Shown here piece by piece: positions 37,238-46,979 of a stretch of DNA of 64,000 bases. Every line of letters starts with the position of its first letter. Position 1 is the stretch's first letter. Source of the DNA: JAFDZV01 sp964455525 (lineage in GTDB: Bacteria > Bacteroidota > Ignavibacteria > OLB7); NCBI GenBank assembly GCA_964455525.1, contig CAYVWR010000001.1, forward strand, positions 1,116,001-1,180,000, in the 5' to 3' direction. The translations under genes were made by a program, and so were the position numbers. The notes beneath the pieces are model-generated. The model did no database searches. It saw nothing but the letters and a program-made list of their open reading frames with translations, and was not told where the DNA came from.

Positions 37238-39748
37238 CTACGGCAGGGCCACCTGATCCTCTTTCCATTCCTTTACAAGGCGCTCGTACTCCAGTGCAAG
37301 CTGGGCCGACCGCTCATGTTTATCGGTCTCGACGATGATATGGAAGAGCGGCCGTTCCTTGTCCGGGATAAGCAGCGCCCAATCCTCGCCGAGGAATATC
37401 TTCACGCCGTCGATAAGCTGGCGTGGGAAGTTCTCGCTATGCTCCATCGCACGGCGCATCACCCGTCCCTTCAGCTCCCACGGGCATTCCACGGTACGAT
37501 CGACCACCGAGCGGCGCGGCAGCTCCTTATTAAGCTGGCCAAGCGTCTTGCCGCTCAGTGCCACCATCTCCATAATCTTGGCGACCGCATACATGCCATC
37601 GATGGAGAAGAGGAAATCGGGGAAGATGAAACCGCCTCGTGTACCACCGACAAACGCCACTTCCTTGTCGTTGGTAGCATCCATCATCGCCGAGTGGTTG
37701 TTGCGGGTGTACACCACCTCCACGCCATACTCGGCGGCGATCATCTCCACCTCGCTCGATGCAACGATCGGCAGGCCGATCTTCTGCACCTGCCCGTTGC
37801 GGGTCTCCAGGAACAGCTTCGTTACGATGGAGAGAAGGCGATAGTTGCTTATAGGCTCGCCGGTCTCGGAGACGGCATAAACTTTCTCCGCCCCCGGATC
37901 GACCAAGAAGCCAAAGTCGTAACCGAGCGAGGTGACCACCTCCCCAAGTTTTTTCATGGCCGCCTCTACCTCCTCGCGCTCGCGTGCCATGCGGGTGGGA
38001 TCGAGATAGGCGTTCAGGGAGATCACTTCGGGGCCGAGCGCGCCAAGGATGTTCGGGAAAAGCGTAGAGGCCACGCCATAGGAGAAATCGAGCGCCACCT
38101 TGAAGCGGGCATCGCGGATGGCGGTCACGTTCAGCGATTCCAGGAACCGCGCAATGTAGCTTTCGTTGGTCCGCTCCGGGAAGTAGATGCTTCCCACCTC
38201 ATCATACCCGGCGCGCTGATATTCCTCGCCGAAGAAGAGGCGTTCGATATTCTTCGTCTTGCCAGGGGGCATATCCTTGCCATCGGCGCTGAAGAAGATG
38301 ATATCGGTCTTGCGGCGATCGTGCGGCGACTTGCGAACATGCACGCCGGCCACCTGTTTGCCGTTGCGAAGCTCCGAGCGGGTGATCGGGATCGGCGTGC
38401 TCTGAAGATCGTTCACCATCACGCCGGCACTCATCAGCCCCGTGCTTATGGCGCGATGGATCATGCGCGAGACATTATCGGCATCGCGGCTGATGGCAAC
38501 AGCACGCCCCTTGCCTGCAAACGCGCCGAGCGCCGCGCCGAGCTTGGCACCGAACTCGGGGTTCATCTCGATGTTCGAGAGGCCGGTGATACGGGCATCG
38601 GTGAAAAGTTCCCGCTGCCAGCGATCGGCCCAGACAAGGCTTGTGGAAAGTGTCGCACGCGACTCGACCTCCTTATCAGGCCAGAGCTTGATATTGGAGA
38701 GCAACCGGGCACCATCACCGATACGGCAACGGTCGGCCACAAAGACATTTTCATTCACCTCGACATCCGCCCCTATCTCCACATCGGTGCAGAGCACGTC
38801 ATCGCTCAACTGTGCTCCACGACCGATACGGATACGCTGCCAGAGCACGGAGTTCCGTATCTCGGCTCCCGCCTCGATCAGACAGCCATCGCCAATCACC
38901 GAATCGGCAATGAAGGCACCCCGCCCCACAGTCACGTTATCGCCCAGCACCACATGCCCCTCGAACTGCACGTCGTCGGCGATAAAGGTTCCTTCGCCGA
39001 TATGGATGTTTCCCCGGCGCTTTCCCGGGATCTCCAGTTTTACCACGCCGCGAAGAGCATCGAGATGAGCAAGCTGATACTCGGTAAGGTTGCCTATATC
39101 GCGCCAATATCCCTCGGCAATGTAGCCGTAGAGTCCCATCTGCTCTTTCAGCATCGCCGGAAAGAGATCCTTGGCGAAATCGAACTCGCGCTTGTGCGGG
39201 ATCAGATCGAGCACTTCCGGCTCCAGGATATAGATGCCGGTGTTGATTGTATCGGAGAAAAGCTCCCCCCACTGCGGCTTCTCAAGGAACCTAGTGATGC
39301 GCGCCTCGTCGTTGGTCATCACGACGCCAAACGACAGAGGATCGGGCACACGGGTAAGGACGATCGTCGCCTTGGCCTTCTTCTCCTCATGGAAGGCGAT
39401 AGCCTTGGCCAGATTGAAATCGGTCAGGACATCGCCGCTGATGATGATGAACCGCTCATCCAGAAATTCATAGGCGTTACGAACCGATCCCGCCGTTCCG
39501 AAGTCCGCCTCCGACTGCACATAATGCATATCGATGCCGAACGCCGATCCGTTACCGAAGTAGGTTGTGATAACCTCCGGCTGATAATACAGAAGCGATA
39601 GTACCTCGCGGATGCCAAGCCGGGTCAGAAGCGTCACGATGTGGCTCATCATCGGACGATTGACCATCGGAGCCATCGGTTTGGGGATGTTGCAGGTCAG
39701 TGGGCGAAGCCTGGTACCGAATCCGCCGGCCATGATAACCGCTTTCAT
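37238..39748 (-). CDS. sugar-phosphate nucleotidyltransferase fused to a phosphohexomutase-like domain
   Basis: An 836-residue fusion. Residues 1-230 are a mannose/glucose-1-phosphate nucleotidyltransferase (MKAVIMAGGFGTRLRPLTCN with the KPM motif, then ISGDVLTDFNL and the FLEKP segment). Residues about 250-370 are a left-handed beta-helix of hexapeptide repeats (IHIGEGTFIADDVQFEGHVV and so on). Residues about 380-836 follow the phosphomannomutase/phosphoglucomutase fold, but the usual phosphoserine loop TASHNP is replaced by HVRKSPHD, and the metal loop DGDxDR by VDPGAEK. The first domain likely makes GDP- or NDP-hexose for glycans; the mutase-like part may be inactive or regulatory. The ATG at 39748 fixes the family N-terminus. 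Confidence 0.85.
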   Translation of the reverse strand: MKAVIMAGGFGTRLRPLTCNIPKPMAPMVNRPMMSHIVTLLTRLGIREVLSLLYYQPEVITTYFGNGSAFGIDMHYVQSEADFGTAGSVRNAYEFLDERFIIISGDVLTDFNLAKAIAFHEEKKAKATIVLTRVPDPLSFGVVMTNDEARITRFLEKPQWGELFSDTINTGIYILEPEVLDLIPHKREFDFAKDLFPAMLKEQMGLYGYIAEGYWRDIGNLTEYQLAHLDALRGVVKLEIPGKRRGNIHIGEGTFIADDVQFEGHVVLGDNVTVGRGAFIADSVIGDGCLIEAGAEIRNSVLWQRIRIGRGAQLSDDVLCTDVEIGADVEVNENVFVADRCRIGDGARLLSNIKLWPDKEVESRATLSTSLVWADRWQRELFTDARITGLSNIEMNPEFGAKLGAALGAFAGKGRAVAISRDADNVSRMIHRAISTGLMSAGVMVNDLQSTPIPITRSELRNGKQVAGVHVRKSPHDRRKTDIIFFSADGKDMPPGKTKNIERLFFGEEYQRAGYDEVGSIYFPERTNESYIARFLESLNVTAIRDARFKVALDFSYGVASTLFPNILGALGPEVISLNAYLDPTRMAREREEVEAAMKKLGEVVTSLGYDFGFLVDPGAEKVYAVSETGEPISNYRLLSIVTKLFLETRNGQVQKIGLPIVASSEVEMIAAEYGVEVVYTRNNHSAMMDATNDKEVAFVGGTRGGFIFPDFLFSIDGMYAVAKIMEMVALSGKTLGQLNKELPRRSVVDRTVECPWELKGRVMRRAMEHSENFPRQLIDGVKIFLGEDWALLIPDKERPLFHIIVETDKHERSAQLALEYERLVKEWKEDQVALP

Positions 39749-40081
39749 AGAAAAGAGGCTAAGAGTAAGAAAATGGTCACGATCTGGGAGTAGATCAAGC
39801 AACTAGCCTGCCGTAATCATCAGGCGGCATGAATTTAACGAATTGGGTGCAGAGAGCCGCTCTCCATCTCTGTGCGCGGCATGGCTTTGGAAAATTTTCA
39901 GCGATCCGCCGGGACCATAGGAGCCACTTATCGGCCATCCCCCCTTATTAGAGCCGGATTATGCTGGTACGGCTCCTTCATACCGACGATAGCGGCAAGC
40001 TGCCAAAGGCCCTGCAACAAAGCGCAACGGCCGGACCCACATCACGCAGGCCCGGCCGATTGATGTTGATCGGTCTTGAGA
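39749..40081. other. intergenic interval
   Basis: It holds the leader of the nucleotidyltransferase gene and, near its right end, the terminator of the large SBBP gene. No gene is seen. Confidence 0.45.
40028..40058 (-). terminator. terminator of the SBBP-protein gene
   Basis: Read leftward, CGGCCGGGCC pairs with GGTCCGGCCG with one mismatch and is followed by a T-rich stretch (TTGCGCTTTGTTG). It lies 24 bp past the stop codon. Confidence 0.6.
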
Positions 40082-43000
40082 CTACTGGGCTATCGTCAGC
40101 TTCATCGTCTGGCGATCCCTACCGGCCGCAATATGAACCATATAGGTTCCGCTCGGGAGCGAGGCAGCATCGAATGCCACCACATGATCGCCAGCGCCAC
40201 GAGGGCTGTTGTCGATCAGCGATGCTACCACACGTCCCTGCATATCGGTCAGCGTAAGATCCACCACAGCGGAGCGTGGCAGAGTAAAGCGGACTTCTCC
40301 GCGTCCGGCAACCGGATTTGGTGCAACGGTCAATCCAAAGAGAACGCTATTCTCGCGATTGACGCTTGAGACCGGAGTTACCGTCAGCAGGGCTTCATCG
40401 CTGGTAGCAGTGCCACAACGGTTCGTAAAGACAGCACGATAACGGGCACCGCTCTGGCTCATCTGCACATTGGAGAGCGACAGCCCCAATGTCGTAGCGC
40501 CCTCGATGGCGGTCCAGCCACTGCCGGTATTCACCTCCCACTGCACGCTCGGCACCGGGAAGCCACTGCTCTCAACCTGGAACCCAGCCGATCCGCCCAC
40601 AATGGCGGAGACGCTGGCAGGCTGGCGGAAAACCGAAGGAGCAGCATGGATCGTAAAGCTGGAATCGCTGGCATCAAATGCCTGTGCATTGGCGATCCGA
40701 ACCTGGATGCGGAACCGTGTGCCGGCAAGATTGGCCGGAATCGTCCAGGAATACGAACTGCCGGCAACGCTGCTAGCAATGGAGTTATAGACGCCACCGC
40801 CATCGCTTGAAAGAAGGATATCGAACGGACCGGCCGTGGACTGCGCCAGCCATGTGATGGTCTGGGTGGTTCCGGCACAGAACTCCTCGCCTCCATTTGG
40901 CGACATCACTGCCAGCGCCGATACATCCAGCGTCGCGGGCATGCTGACAACCGTGCCGCAATCGTTTGTGAAAACAGCACGATACTGAGTTCCCTTCTGG
41001 CTGGCCGAGATATTCTGCAGGCGCAGAATGGTGCTGGTCTCCCCGGCCATCGTTGTCCATCCACCACCGGAATTGAACTGCCACTGGACAGTCGGAGCGG
41101 GAATCCCGTTGGCTTCAACGATAAAGGTGACAGTTCCTCCAGCCACCTGTGTGACGTTCTCCGGCTGGCGGATGATCGCAGGGATAGCATTGATGGTGAA
41201 GTTGGAATCGCTTACATCGAACTCGGCCTGCGAGGAGGTCACGATCTTGATACGATACCCCTTGCCTGGGGGGAAGTTGGAAAGGATGGGCCAGGAGTAG
41301 GAATTGCCAGTAAGGTTAAAGGCCAGCGGATTATATGTATGGCCGCTGTCGGAGGAGATGTACAGATCATACGTCACCCCGGTAGTAGGGCCGTTCCAGG
41401 TGATCGTGGAAGTGCCTCCGGCGCAGAGCGTATCGCCGCCGACCGGCGAGGTAAGCTCCAGTATCGACATCTGTGTCAGGAATGCATCCGAACGGTTAAG
41501 GCCTCCAGGCATCTGTTGATAGGCATTCGATGACACCGGAAAGTTCTCCGAGCTGGTCTGTCCGGTCAGGAAGATCGTCCGGTTTCTTCCGATCGTAATG
41601 CCATAACCTTTGTCGCCACCGGAGCCGCCTAGATAGGAGGAGTAGAGCAGTGTGCCATTGAACCGGAGCCTGGCGATAAAGACATCGGAGCTATCGCCAC
41701 CGAATGTGGTATCAACGGCGTTCACCGTCAGCGGGAAACGCGATGAGCCGGTCCAGCCGGTAACGTAGAGATCGCCATTACGGACGGACGTGGCAGCCGT
41801 GGCAACATCGGCACCGGCACCACCGAGGTAGGTGCTGTACAGGAGCTGGCTTGCAGGCACGACCGCAAGATTGAGACGGAGAACAAACGCATCGCTGGGG
41901 TCTCCGGCCCCGCCACCAAACGTGCTCTGGTGGGCATTCCTGGTCGGGAAATCGCTGGACGTGGTCGAGCCTACCACCACCACCCCATTCAGCGCATCAA
42001 CCAGCAGATCATAGGAGAGATCATCGCCTGCACCACCGAGATAGGAGGAGTAGGAGAGTTGCTGAACGCCGCTCTGCTCCATATCAAGCTTCGAGACGAA
42101 GATATCAACACCACCGTTGTACGTGCTATCGTAGGCAATGCTGGCACGAAGCGGGAAATTGGCCGAGCTGGTCTGCCCGGTCAGAAAAATTTCATTGAAC
42201 TGGCCAACCGCGATGCTGGTACCGGCATCATCCAGGTTGCCGCCCAGATACGTGCCATAGTCCAGTGCGCTGGCATCGGCCTTGACAACGGCAACAAAAG
42301 CATCGCGACCACCGGCGTTCGAGGCCTGAAAGGCATTGGCCGTTACCGGAAGCGTATTGGCTGTGGTGCCGCCGGTCACATATGCGCGACGTGTTGCATC
42401 AAGAGCGATCTTCGGCAGCGTGCCGGCCGACTCGTCCGCCACAAAGGTAGAGTACAGAAGCACGCTCCCCCCTTCGTTGAACTTGGCAACAAACGTACCC
42501 TGGGCATTGACATTGGCAATGGGGTGGGTGATCGGGAACTCCGAGCCGGCCACGCCGGTGATGTAGATATTGGAATTGGCATCCAGAGCGATATCAGTGG
42601 CAGCATCATTGCCGGCGCTTCCGATAAAACTTCCCCAGACAAGCTGGTTCGGCCGGCTGAGCGAAGGATCGATCTTTGCCACAAATGCATCGCCACCGGG
42701 AGGATTGCCGGTTCCACCGGCGTCACCCGCATACACGGTCTGATAGGAACCGAAAATTGTCGGGAAGTTGTTTGAGTAGGTAAACCCGGCAATGTAGACC
42801 TTCACAAACTGGGTTGTAGTATCCACTGCCACCGCCCTTGCCTCGTCCCAACCTGAGCCACCAACATATGTGCTATAGATGATGGGGTCGATAACAAGCG
42901 GGAGACGCCGGTCATAACCGCCGAGGGTGAACCCGACCGCACCGGCCTTATCAACCGAGAAGGAACAGGCAACCTGCTGTTTCCGGCCATTCACCAACTG

Positions 43001-43642
43001 ATAGGCGAACAGGCCTCGTTGCGTCACATCGCCCAGTTTCGTGGAAAGCACAAGCTCGCCTGCACGGTTTACCCCTACCTTTTCAGCTCCCTTATAGGCC
43101 ACCTTGATAGCGGATGGGTCGGCTCCCGGGGCAACGATAAGGTCATAGCGGGGGGCACCATCATCGAAATAGAGCATGGCATCCACACCACGATAGAGGT
43201 TCTGGATGCGGGTCTCGCCATAACGGCGCACATCGGTGGCCCACCGTGAACGGTCGGTGCCGAGGAAATAGTTATAGGTGCCGGACTGTAGCTGATCGCC
43301 GGTAGCGACGGCATCGGAACCAGCGCCGATGAACTGCATCTGGACCACATGACCGGTACGGCTGCTTGTGGCCGCCGATGGATCACGATCCATTCGATAG
43401 AGATCATAGACAAGCCCCTTGTTTGTCACCCAGAGGTCAAGCCCGTTGCTACGGGCAAGGAATCGCGCCTCCGGATGCCACTGTCCGCGATTTTCGATAA
43501 AGACCAGAGGTTGCTCCGCAAGGGACTGCCGGACGCTTTCAAGCTGGGTGGGATCAGGTATCCCGGCCTTCTGCGCCAGCACGCTCGTTGTAACGAGCAA
43601 GGCACACAGGAGCACGCCTGGCAGAATGTTGAGGTGTCTCAT
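40082..43642 (-). CDS. large secreted SBBP-repeat protein with Ig-like and T9SS-like domains
   Basis: A 1186-residue protein. A signal peptide (ILPGVLLCALLVTTSVLAQ) is followed by a DUF7948-type N-terminal domain (QPLVFIENRGQWHPEARFLA; GVDAMLYFDDGAPRYDLIVA). A tandem array of SBBP propeller repeats comes next, each with the core LLYSTYLGG.G.D and an IYITG/LYVTG strand. Two repeats of an Ig-like unit (GGDTLCAGGTSTITWNG; GGEEFCAGTTQTITW) alternate with Ig domains opening IIRQPENVTQVAGGTVTF. The last ~80 residues (APNPVAGRGEVRFTLPRSA ... LPSGTYMVHIAAG) form a sorting domain. AGGAG precedes the ATG at 43642. Probably a surface protein; the binding partner is unknown. Confidence 0.88.
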   Translation of the reverse strand: MRHLNILPGVLLCALLVTTSVLAQKAGIPDPTQLESVRQSLAEQPLVFIENRGQWHPEARFLARSNGLDLWVTNKGLVYDLYRMDRDPSAATSSRTGHVVQMQFIGAGSDAVATGDQLQSGTYNYFLGTDRSRWATDVRRYGETRIQNLYRGVDAMLYFDDGAPRYDLIVAPGADPSAIKVAYKGAEKVGVNRAGELVLSTKLGDVTQRGLFAYQLVNGRKQQVACSFSVDKAGAVGFTLGGYDRRLPLVIDPIIYSTYVGGSGWDEARAVAVDTTTQFVKVYIAGFTYSNNFPTIFGSYQTVYAGDAGGTGNPPGGDAFVAKIDPSLSRPNQLVWGSFIGSAGNDAATDIALDANSNIYITGVAGSEFPITHPIANVNAQGTFVAKFNEGGSVLLYSTFVADESAGTLPKIALDATRRAYVTGGTTANTLPVTANAFQASNAGGRDAFVAVVKADASALDYGTYLGGNLDDAGTSIAVGQFNEIFLTGQTSSANFPLRASIAYDSTYNGGVDIFVSKLDMEQSGVQQLSYSSYLGGAGDDLSYDLLVDALNGVVVVGSTTSSDFPTRNAHQSTFGGGAGDPSDAFVLRLNLAVVPASQLLYSTYLGGAGADVATAATSVRNGDLYVTGWTGSSRFPLTVNAVDTTFGGDSSDVFIARLRFNGTLLYSSYLGGSGGDKGYGITIGRNRTIFLTGQTSSENFPVSSNAYQQMPGGLNRSDAFLTQMSILELTSPVGGDTLCAGGTSTITWNGPTTGVTYDLYISSDSGHTYNPLAFNLTGNSYSWPILSNFPPGKGYRIKIVTSSQAEFDVSDSNFTINAIPAIIRQPENVTQVAGGTVTFIVEANGIPAPTVQWQFNSGGGWTTMAGETSTILRLQNISASQKGTQYRAVFTNDCGTVVSMPATLDVSALAVMSPNGGEEFCAGTTQTITWLAQSTAGPFDILLSSDGGGVYNSIASSVAGSSYSWTIPANLAGTRFRIQVRIANAQAFDASDSSFTIHAAPSVFRQPASVSAIVGGSAGFQVESSGFPVPSVQWEVNTGSGWTAIEGATTLGLSLSNVQMSQSGARYRAVFTNRCGTATSDEALLTVTPVSSVNRENSVLFGLTVAPNPVAGRGEVRFTLPRSAVVDLTLTDMQGRVVASLIDNSPRGAGDHVVAFDAASLPSGTYMVHIAAGRDRQTMKLTIAQ

Positions 43643-44388
43643 CTGTAAGCTCCTACCATATGAATTGTGTGAGTAGTTGACAGTTGAAGCGATTCCGCAC
43701 CTACCCTGCAATCCAGAATAAGCGGGGGGTGCACCGCGTCGCAAGTATACTTATTGTGAACGTTGCTGGAAACGATCTTCTTCTATCCCAGAGAAGCTTG
43801 TTCCGAAGAGAGGCACCACATATACCATCTAGAGCAGATGAGGTGGTACCACGATCTTTATCAGCCCACGGCACTGTTGAACAGGAACCCAGCAACAGGA
43901 AAGATACCTGTCTGGGGTTTTACAACTACAAAAACAGGCCCAATCATGCTAATGGGGCCAATCGGCCCTCCTCTGCCAACACGCTACCCCATCGCCATCG
44001 CTCCTGCATACGGTAATCGATGCGATGTGCTCAACGTGGAGACCGCAGAACCAGGCTCAAGCGCTAACGTTCACAGGGAAAAGGAAGAGATGATGCCAAG
44101 AAGGGTGCCATGCGATCCGAACCACCTGGCCTACGACCAGGGAACCGCAGAGCCAGGTGTTGGTACCATCGGGACAACCTACGGTTATTTGACTGATTCT
44201 CACAAACTCATTGATACGAACCATTGCATCCCCCCCTCTTGATTTTGTAATTTTAATACGCTGAAAATGCCCTAATTCCGTATTCCAGCATCCCGTATAG
44301 CCCTCCTAATGGATGTAGAGGTGTTCCAGAAACCCGCCTGCGACGGTCGCTTGCCTCGGGTGATGTCGTCATTTGTTTGATACCTTCC
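43643..44388. other. long divergent interval
   Basis: It lies between the SBBP gene and queA. Frames on the right strand (for example 43763-44242) lack ribosome-binding sites and recognisable domains. The left end carries the AGGAG leader of the SBBP gene. Confidence 0.4.
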
Positions 44389-45432
44389 ATGAAATTATCG
44401 GACTTCCGCTACACCGCCCCCAAATCCGCAACCGCGAAATTCCCAGCCGAACCGCGAGATCAATCAAAACTTCTGGTGCTTGACCGCAAGACCGGTGAGA
44501 TGGAAGATCGAGCATTCGCTGACATCGTGGACTACTTCAAGAAAGGCGATTGCCTTGTAGTCAATGAGTCGAGGGTGTTTCCGGCGCGGCTGATAGGGAA
44601 AAAGGAGAAGACAAACGCGCAGATCGAAGTGATGCTGCTACGAGAGCTATCGCAGAAGGATACCTCATCGCTCTGGGATGTGATCGTTGATCCTGCACGA
44701 AAGGTGCGGATAGGAAACAAGATCTATTTCGACGATGGCAAGCTCTACTGTGAGGTGATCGACAACACAACCTCGCGTGGACGAACAGTACGGTTCAACC
44801 ACACCGGCGATCTCTTCAAGACAATCGAACGCATCGGATTGATGCCGCTCCCCCCGTATATCGGCCGCGAGCCGGTGGAGGAGGACCGGGAGTACTATCA
44901 GTCGATCTTTGCCAGGGTCAACGGTTCGGTGGCGGCACCGACGGCCGGGCTGCACTTCTCGAAGAAGCTTATAGCACGGCTGGAACGAAAAGGTGTGAAG
45001 ATCGCCCGTGTCATGCTGCATATCAACCGTTCCACCTTCGATCCTGTGGAAGTGGAGGATCTGACAAAGCATAAGATGCATTCGGAGTATTTCGAGATCT
45101 CCTCGACAGCCGCCGAGACGATCAACAAGACCATCAAGTCGAAAGGGAACGTGTATGCCGTTGGCGCATCGGTGGTACGGGCGCTGGAAAGCTCGGTGCT
45201 GACCGTTGGCACGGTCAAGCCAAACCGCGCCTGGACCGACAAGTTCATCTATCCACCCTACGATTTCAAGATTGTCGATCGCCTTATCACCAACTTTCAT
45301 CAGCCGGAGAGCACGGTGCTTATGATGGTGTGTGCCTTCGCCGGTCGTGAAAAGGTGCTAAAAGCCTACAAACATGCGATCAAGGGGAGCTATCGGTTCT
45401 ATAGTTATGGCGATGCGATGTTGATACTCTGA
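44389..45432 (+). CDS. queA: S-adenosylmethionine:tRNA ribosyltransferase-isomerase
   Basis: A 347-residue QueA, which transfers and rearranges the ribosyl group of SAM onto 7-aminomethyl-deazaguanine in tRNA to give epoxyqueuosine. Family blocks are intact: KLSDFRYTAPKS near the N-terminus, DCLVVNESRVFPARLIGKK, LPPYIGREPVEEDREYYQSI, VAAPTAGLHFSKKL (signature), and the C-terminal TNFHQPESTVLMMVCAFAGR followed by AIKGSYRFYSYGDAMLI. The length is close to the usual ~350. The ATG at 44389 is preferred over an in-frame TTG at 44377. Confidence 0.97.
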   Translation: MKLSDFRYTAPKSATAKFPAEPRDQSKLLVLDRKTGEMEDRAFADIVDYFKKGDCLVVNESRVFPARLIGKKEKTNAQIEVMLLRELSQKDTSSLWDVIVDPARKVRIGNKIYFDDGKLYCEVIDNTTSRGRTVRFNHTGDLFKTIERIGLMPLPPYIGREPVEEDREYYQSIFARVNGSVAAPTAGLHFSKKLIARLERKGVKIARVMLHINRSTFDPVEVEDLTKHKMHSEYFEISSTAAETINKTIKSKGNVYAVGASVVRALESSVLTVGTVKPNRAWTDKFIYPPYDFKIVDRLITNFHQPESTVLMMVCAFAGREKVLKAYKHAIKGSYRFYSYGDAMLIL

Positions 45433-45500
45433 CGCGGCGGCCCGCGCCGATGCTCTCCCCCCCATTTTCACCTCTGCATCCTCTCCATGATGCGGGAGTG

Positions 45501-45537
45501 CCCTGTGCGCAGCAGCCGTTGTCCGGCAGGCACAGGG
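45501..45537 (+). terminator. terminator hairpin after queA
   Basis: An 8-bp perfect stem, CCCTGTGC with GCACAGGG, is followed by TTCTGCGTT. It lies 68 bp after the queA stop and contains a nested CCG/CGG stem. Confidence 0.5.
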
Positions 45538-45655
45538 TTCTGCGTTGGCATCGCTCCGTGGTAGAGCAGGCTCACCCGCCGATCGGCTCAGAGAATCCCT
45601 CGATCCTCCCCCACTCACGTCCTACCACGGAAACACCGCACCCAACCTGGATCTC

Positions 45656-46243
45656 TCAGCCCTCACCTCCGCTATGAAGCGAGCTAAGGTACTGCCACGC
45701 CTTGCGGTACTTCTCCATACGTTCGCTATCCTTCTCCTTGATCTGACGGTTGCTTCGGCGCACATCCATATTATCCTCCAGATCGGCCAGTTTTACCGCC
45801 CGGGCCAGCGGGTTTGGCGCAATACGGCGCACAAAGGAATCGTATCGCTCCCCTTTGCGCCGTGTAAGGCATTCCACAGCCTCGATGATCCGCTCGCAGA
45901 ACCCCAGATTCCGCAGATCGTCGAATGTATGCTCGGTATCCTCCACCACATCGTGGAGAAACGCGACGATTTTCTCTTCCAGCGAACGGCAACGCCCGGC
46001 AACACCGAGCACATGAAGAATATAGGGCTGCCCGTATTTATCGGTCTGCCCATGATGCGCACGCACCGCAAGCTCTATCGCCTCCTCCACACATCCTTTC
46101 CCTGTATCAGCCTCTGCCGTGCTTGTATCGAGTGATGGAGATACAGTGCTGGGCGTCGAAGGTTTACGGACCGAACTTTGCCGTATAACCTGTTTTGGTG
46201 GTTCCTTTGCCATGATCCTCAATGCGAAGAACGTAAAAAACAT
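45656..46243 (-). CDS. small HD-domain phosphohydrolase (RelA/SpoT hydrolase-like)
   Basis: About 195 residues. After a low-complexity basic/Ser-rich N-terminus, an HD domain spans about 50-180 with the SpoT/Mesh1 pattern: ELAVRAHHGQTDKYGQPYIL, the HD-ED metal and catalytic box FLHDVVEDTEHTFDDL, and VKLADLEDNM. Homologues hydrolyse (p)ppGpp or act as NADPH phosphatases (Mesh1). No synthetase domain is present, so it is a stand-alone hydrolase candidate. The start is uncertain (GTG/ATG cluster 46249-46213); 46243 has AGGGG 6 nt upstream. It is on the same strand as the OsmC gene, 83 bp downstream of its stop. Confidence 0.8.
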   Translation of the reverse strand: MFFTFFALRIMAKEPPKQVIRQSSVRKPSTPSTVSPSLDTSTAEADTGKGCVEEAIELAVRAHHGQTDKYGQPYILHVLGVAGRCRSLEEKIVAFLHDVVEDTEHTFDDLRNLGFCERIIEAVECLTRRKGERYDSFVRRIAPNPLARAVKLADLEDNMDVRRSNRQIKEKDSERMEKYRKAWQYLSSLHSGGEG

Positions 46244-46326
46244 GCTCATCCCCTGCCAAGGGGGAGCAGAAACAATACTCAGTCCGATGCAGGCGGGCCA
46301 GATCGGAAGTGGAGAGGCCAGACCGA

Positions 46327-46812
46327 TTATTCTGTGGCATCGGATTGCATATCCGGGCCTTCGATCCCGGCATCCGGGTCTCCTTCCACAAAACGGACAT
46401 TATCAAAAATCCGCACGCCATGGGCCAGCGTTTTATGTACCGGACAACGTCCGATGATCTGCTGGAGGCGATCCTGTTGCCCTGCATCAAAGACTCCCCC
46501 GACCGTCACATACGCCGTCACCCGCTCTATCATGCCACTGTCGGGATTCTCGCATTCCTCGCAATCCCTGGCGTGAACACGATCGAACTCGTACTCGGCC
46601 TTGATCCAGCGAAGGTCGATCCCTTTGAAGCGCGCATAATACCGCACCGTAAGCGCCGTACAGGCGGCCAGACTGCCAAGAAGAAGCTCATATGGCGTTG
46701 GCCCCTCGTCGGTCCCCCCTTCGGCAGTCGGCTCATCGGCAAACCAGCTATGGCGATCGGTACGTACCGACACCTTGGTGCCGGTCTCAAGAAATGCAGT
46801 GATACGTGACAT
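46327..46812 (-). CDS. OsmC-family peroxiredoxin-like protein
   Basis: A 161-residue protein with the OsmC/YhfA layout. The first redox cysteine lies in LLGSLAACTALTVRYYARFK and the second in IIGRCPVHKTLAHGV, with the preceding TPYELLLGSL helix and the Glu-rich strand typical of the family. Members reduce organic hydroperoxides via these two cysteines. The ATG at 46812 gives MSRITAFLETGTK. The C-terminal ~20 acidic residues are extra. It is divergent from rnhA and upstream of the HD hydrolase. Confidence 0.88.
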   Translation of the reverse strand: MSRITAFLETGTKVSVRTDRHSWFADEPTAEGGTDEGPTPYELLLGSLAACTALTVRYYARFKGIDLRWIKAEYEFDRVHARDCEECENPDSGMIERVTAYVTVGGVFDAGQQDRLQQIIGRCPVHKTLAHGVRIFDNVRFVEGDPDAGIEGPDMQSDATE

Positions 46813-46965
46813 GATTTTCCCGGAAAATGACGCCCGGCCGTTCATGCGGCCGCCGGGCCGCCACTGAAAATAGCATACCGGAGGAGATACACATCTGCCT
46901 TATACCGGTACCCCATACATTCTCGTGGCAGCGATTATATCCTCATCCCATATCCGCGCCTTCCC

Positions 46966-46973
46966 TAACTTTG
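46966..46973 (+). promoter_or_regulatory. -7 promoter element (TAACTTTG) directly before rnhA
   Basis: TAACTTTG matches TAnnTTTG exactly and ends 6 nt before the rnhA ATG at 46980, so transcription would begin at or next to the start codon, giving a leaderless message. No clear TTG at -33 was seen. Confidence 0.5.
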
Positions 46974-46979
46974 CGCTCT

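Noticed and set aside
37316..39601. 761-codon open frame opposite the nucleotidyltransferase fusion
   Set aside because: It lies entirely antisense to a well-supported gene and is very rich in His, Asp, Gly and Arg; such long antisense frames are expected in G+C-rich coding sequence.
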